A stretch of 7,048 nt of DNA from Dechloromonas sp. (lineage in GTDB: Bacteria > Pseudomonadota > Gammaproteobacteria > Burkholderiales > Rhodocyclaceae): contig JAFLDQ010000175.1 of assembly GCA_017302355.1 (NCBI GenBank), positions 1 to 7,048 of the forward strand, read 5' to 3'. Of the stretch, positions 5,542-7,048 are shown piece after piece. The number at the start of each line of letters is the position of its first letter. The stretch's first letter is position 1. A program made the position numbers and the translations under genes. Below the pieces are notes generated by a model. The model saw nothing but the letters and a program-made list of their open reading frames with translations, had not been told where the DNA came from and did not search any database.

Positions 5542-5570
5542 TGCCTTCGCGGTGATGGCTTCCGAAGGCA
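5542..5570 (+). terminator. Hairpin after the polyamine genes
   Basis: TGCCTTCG (5542-5549) and CGAAGGCA (5563-5570) form an 8-bp perfect stem with a 13-base loop, starting 10 bases after the dehydrogenase stop. No T-run follows, so it is not a classical intrinsic terminator. It could mark the 3' end of the transcript or protect it. Confidence 0.35.
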
Positions 5571-5694
5571 AAGGCAAGACCGCTGTCCACTGCCTCGGGT
5601 ACAGGCAACAGGGTGTTGAGAAATGCGACGAGGACAGCGGGGTGCAAGGGACCCATACCCGCCCGGTGAGATCGGGCGAGGCCAGCCAGCCCAT

Positions 5695-5820
5695 TCCGGC
5701 CGCCGTCGGATCCGGTGCGTCCAGCCAGGTGGGAAACGAAACCGCTTCGTCCTTGCGTGTCGCCGCCGTATCGGCGATGATTTTTGGCCATTCTTGACCG
5801 TCGACCGCAACAGGCCCATG
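5695..5820. repeat. Dispersed repeat, copy B
   Basis: This is the second copy of the element at 2695-2818, in the same orientation 3,000 bp downstream. Conservation is strong at both ends and weak in the centre, where copy B has a 6-bp stem (TCGCCG/CGGCGA, 5760-5777) that copy A lacks. Its last three bases are the ATG of the aminotransferase gene, so the repeat occupies that gene's whole immediate 5' region. The sequence between 5571 and 5694 holds nothing I can identify. Confidence 0.8.
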
Positions 5821-6972
5821 CAAACCCCGATCCGCATCGATTCCCGCTTCCCGTCCATGGGGACGACCATTTTTACCGTCATGTCGCGGCTGGCTGCCGA
5901 GTGCGGGGCGATCAACCTGTCGCAGGGCTTTCCCGACTTCCAGGCCGAGCCGGCGCTGTTCGACGCCATGCACCGCCACATGCTGGCTGGGCGCAACCAG
6001 TATGCGCCGATGGCCGGCATGCCGGAGCTGCGCCAGGCCATCGTCGACAAGGTGGCGGCACTGTACGGCACGCGCTTCGACGTCGAGAGCGAGGCGACGG
6101 TGACCGCCGGGGCGACGCAGGCGATCTTCACCGCCATCGCCGCCTTCGTGCGGCCGGGCGACGAGGTGATCGTCTTCGCGCCGGTCTATGATTCCTACGT
6201 CCCGGCCATCGAGACGGTCGGCGGCACGGCGGTTTACGCGCAGCTGCAATTCCCCGGGTACGCCCCGGACTGGGCGCAGGTGGCTGGGCTGATTACGCCG
6301 AAGACGCGGATGATCATCGTCAACTCGCCGCACAACCCGACCGGCGCCCTGCTGACTGCGGTCGACCTCGAAAAGCTGGCGGAAATCGTGCGCGGCACCG
6401 ACATCGTCGTGCTCTCCGACGAAGTCTACGAGCACATCCTGTTCGACGGCGAACGCCATGCCAGCCTGTGCGGCCACCCCGAACTCGCGCCGCACAGCAT
6501 CGTCGTTTCCAGCTTCGGCAAGACCTATCACATCACCGGCTGGAAGATCGGCTACGTGGTCGGCCCGGCAGCGCTGATGGCCGAGTTCCGCAAGGTGCAC
6601 CAGTTCAATGTCTTTACCGTGCACGCGCCGTCGCAGCTGGCGCTTGCCGACTACATGCAGGACGCGTCGCGCCATCTCGGTCTGGCCGCCTTCTACCAGG
6701 AAAAGCGCGATTTCTTCCGCGTCCTGCTGGCCGAAACGCCGTTCGAGCTGCTGCCCTGCCGCGGCGCCTATTTCCAGCTGGCGAGCTACAGGGCGATTTC
6801 CGATTTGCCCGACCGTGCCTTCGCCGAGTGGATGACGCGCGAGGTCGGCGTCGCGGTGATTCCGGTCTCGGTGTTCTACGCCGACGGACGCGACGACCGC
6901 GTCGTGCGTTTCTGCTTCGCCAAGAAGGAGGAAACACTTGTTGCCGCCGGCGAGCGCCTGCGCCGCCTGTAA
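5818..6972 (+). CDS. Methionine aminotransferase, YbdL type
   Basis: The 384-residue protein is a fold-type I PLP aminotransferase that closely follows E. coli YbdL along its length. That enzyme transaminates methionine and some aromatic or imidazole amino acids with 2-oxo acids. Visible matches are GTTIFTVMSRLA (15-26), INLSQGFPDF (32-41), NQYAPMAGMPELR (60-72), VTAGATQAIF (95-104) and NSPHNPTG (169-176). SDEVYEH (200-206) contributes the PLP-pyridine contact. The Schiff-base lysine is Lys235 in SSFGKTYHITGWKIGY, and RFCFAKKEETL (364-374) carries the carboxylate-binding Arg364. The frame is open further upstream to 5623, but those residues fall in spacer and repeat sequence, so ATG 5818 is chosen; length then equals the family. 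The ribosome binding site is poor (only AGG close to the ATG). Codon use looks more uniformly GC-rich than in the polyamine genes. It is probably a separate transcription unit. Confidence 0.9.
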   Translation: MQTPIRIDSRFPSMGTTIFTVMSRLAAECGAINLSQGFPDFQAEPALFDAMHRHMLAGRNQYAPMAGMPELRQAIVDKVAALYGTRFDVESEATVTAGATQAIFTAIAAFVRPGDEVIVFAPVYDSYVPAIETVGGTAVYAQLQFPGYAPDWAQVAGLITPKTRMIIVNSPHNPTGALLTAVDLEKLAEIVRGTDIVVLSDEVYEHILFDGERHASLCGHPELAPHSIVVSSFGKTYHITGWKIGYVVGPAALMAEFRKVHQFNVFTVHAPSQLALADYMQDASRHLGLAAFYQEKRDFFRVLLAETPFELLPCRGAYFQLASYRAISDLPDRAFAEWMTREVGVAVIPVSVFYADGRDDRVVRFCFAKKEETLVAAGERLRRL

Positions 6973-7048
6973 TGCCATTTCCAGACCAGCCGTGACTTTG
7001 TCGACTTCGCCTTGCCGTGCTACCTGCACTGTCGGCGGCTCGTCTTCG
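6973..7048. other. Right-edge sequence, nothing identified
   Basis: No terminator or gene is recognisable after the aminotransferase stop. A frame open to the edge reads RDFVDFALPCYLHCRRLVF and could be a fragment of something, but it has no start and no family I can name. Confidence 0.3.

Noticed and set aside
5623..5817. Upstream extension of the aminotransferase
   Set aside because: The extra residues are translated spacer and repeat sequence. With ATG 5818 the protein matches YbdL in length and N-terminus.
5158..7029. Long minus-strand open frame of 623 codons
   Set aside because: It is antisense to the end of the dehydrogenase and the whole aminotransferase, both of which have clear family motifs. 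No recognisable domain appears in the antisense product.

Overview
No taxonomic marker is present. The GC-rich codon use, strong Shine-Dalgarno sites and family resemblances suggest a proteobacterium, probably a beta- or gammaproteobacterium; this is inference. The window holds a few healthy metabolic genes separated by stretches of gene debris and repeats. I see no RNA gene, CRISPR array or complete insertion sequence.

Left part (1-1520) is a decayed accessory region. It contains a DUF2127 membrane protein lacking its usual first helix (127-504), an irregular array of CGCACGGGGTC units ending in a GGGGTCAGGTCTTGCATT motif (541-688), and a minus-strand BrnT/BrnA-type toxin-antitoxin pair (1215 down to 717). 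The antitoxin is intact; the toxin has a one-base frameshift. Next come a possible transposase scrap (1243-1314) and the C-terminal fragment of a PhnB-like VOC/glyoxalase gene (1336-1506).

Middle (1583-3106): an intact DUF900-type alpha/beta hydrolase with a strong ribosome binding site. It is followed by about 540 bp without an intact gene. That gap carries copy A of a roughly 125-bp dispersed repeat, directly joined to a HigB/RelE-type toxin fragment.

Right part (3107-6972): carboxynorspermidine/carboxyspermidine decarboxylase (nspC) and a carboxynorspermidine synthase-type dehydrogenase form a two-gene unit with a 38-bp gap. The dehydrogenase condenses a diamine with aspartate semialdehyde, and NspC decarboxylates the product to a triamine. 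A 285-bp spacer holding copy B of the repeat then leads to a YbdL-type methionine aminotransferase, whose start codon is the last three bases of the repeat.

I found no convincing undescribed system. The points most worth a second look are the repeat pair that ends at an ATG in both copies, the separated toxin/antitoxin decay (two toxin genes broken, one antitoxin intact), and the RAYT/REP-like motif fused to a degenerate short-repeat array.
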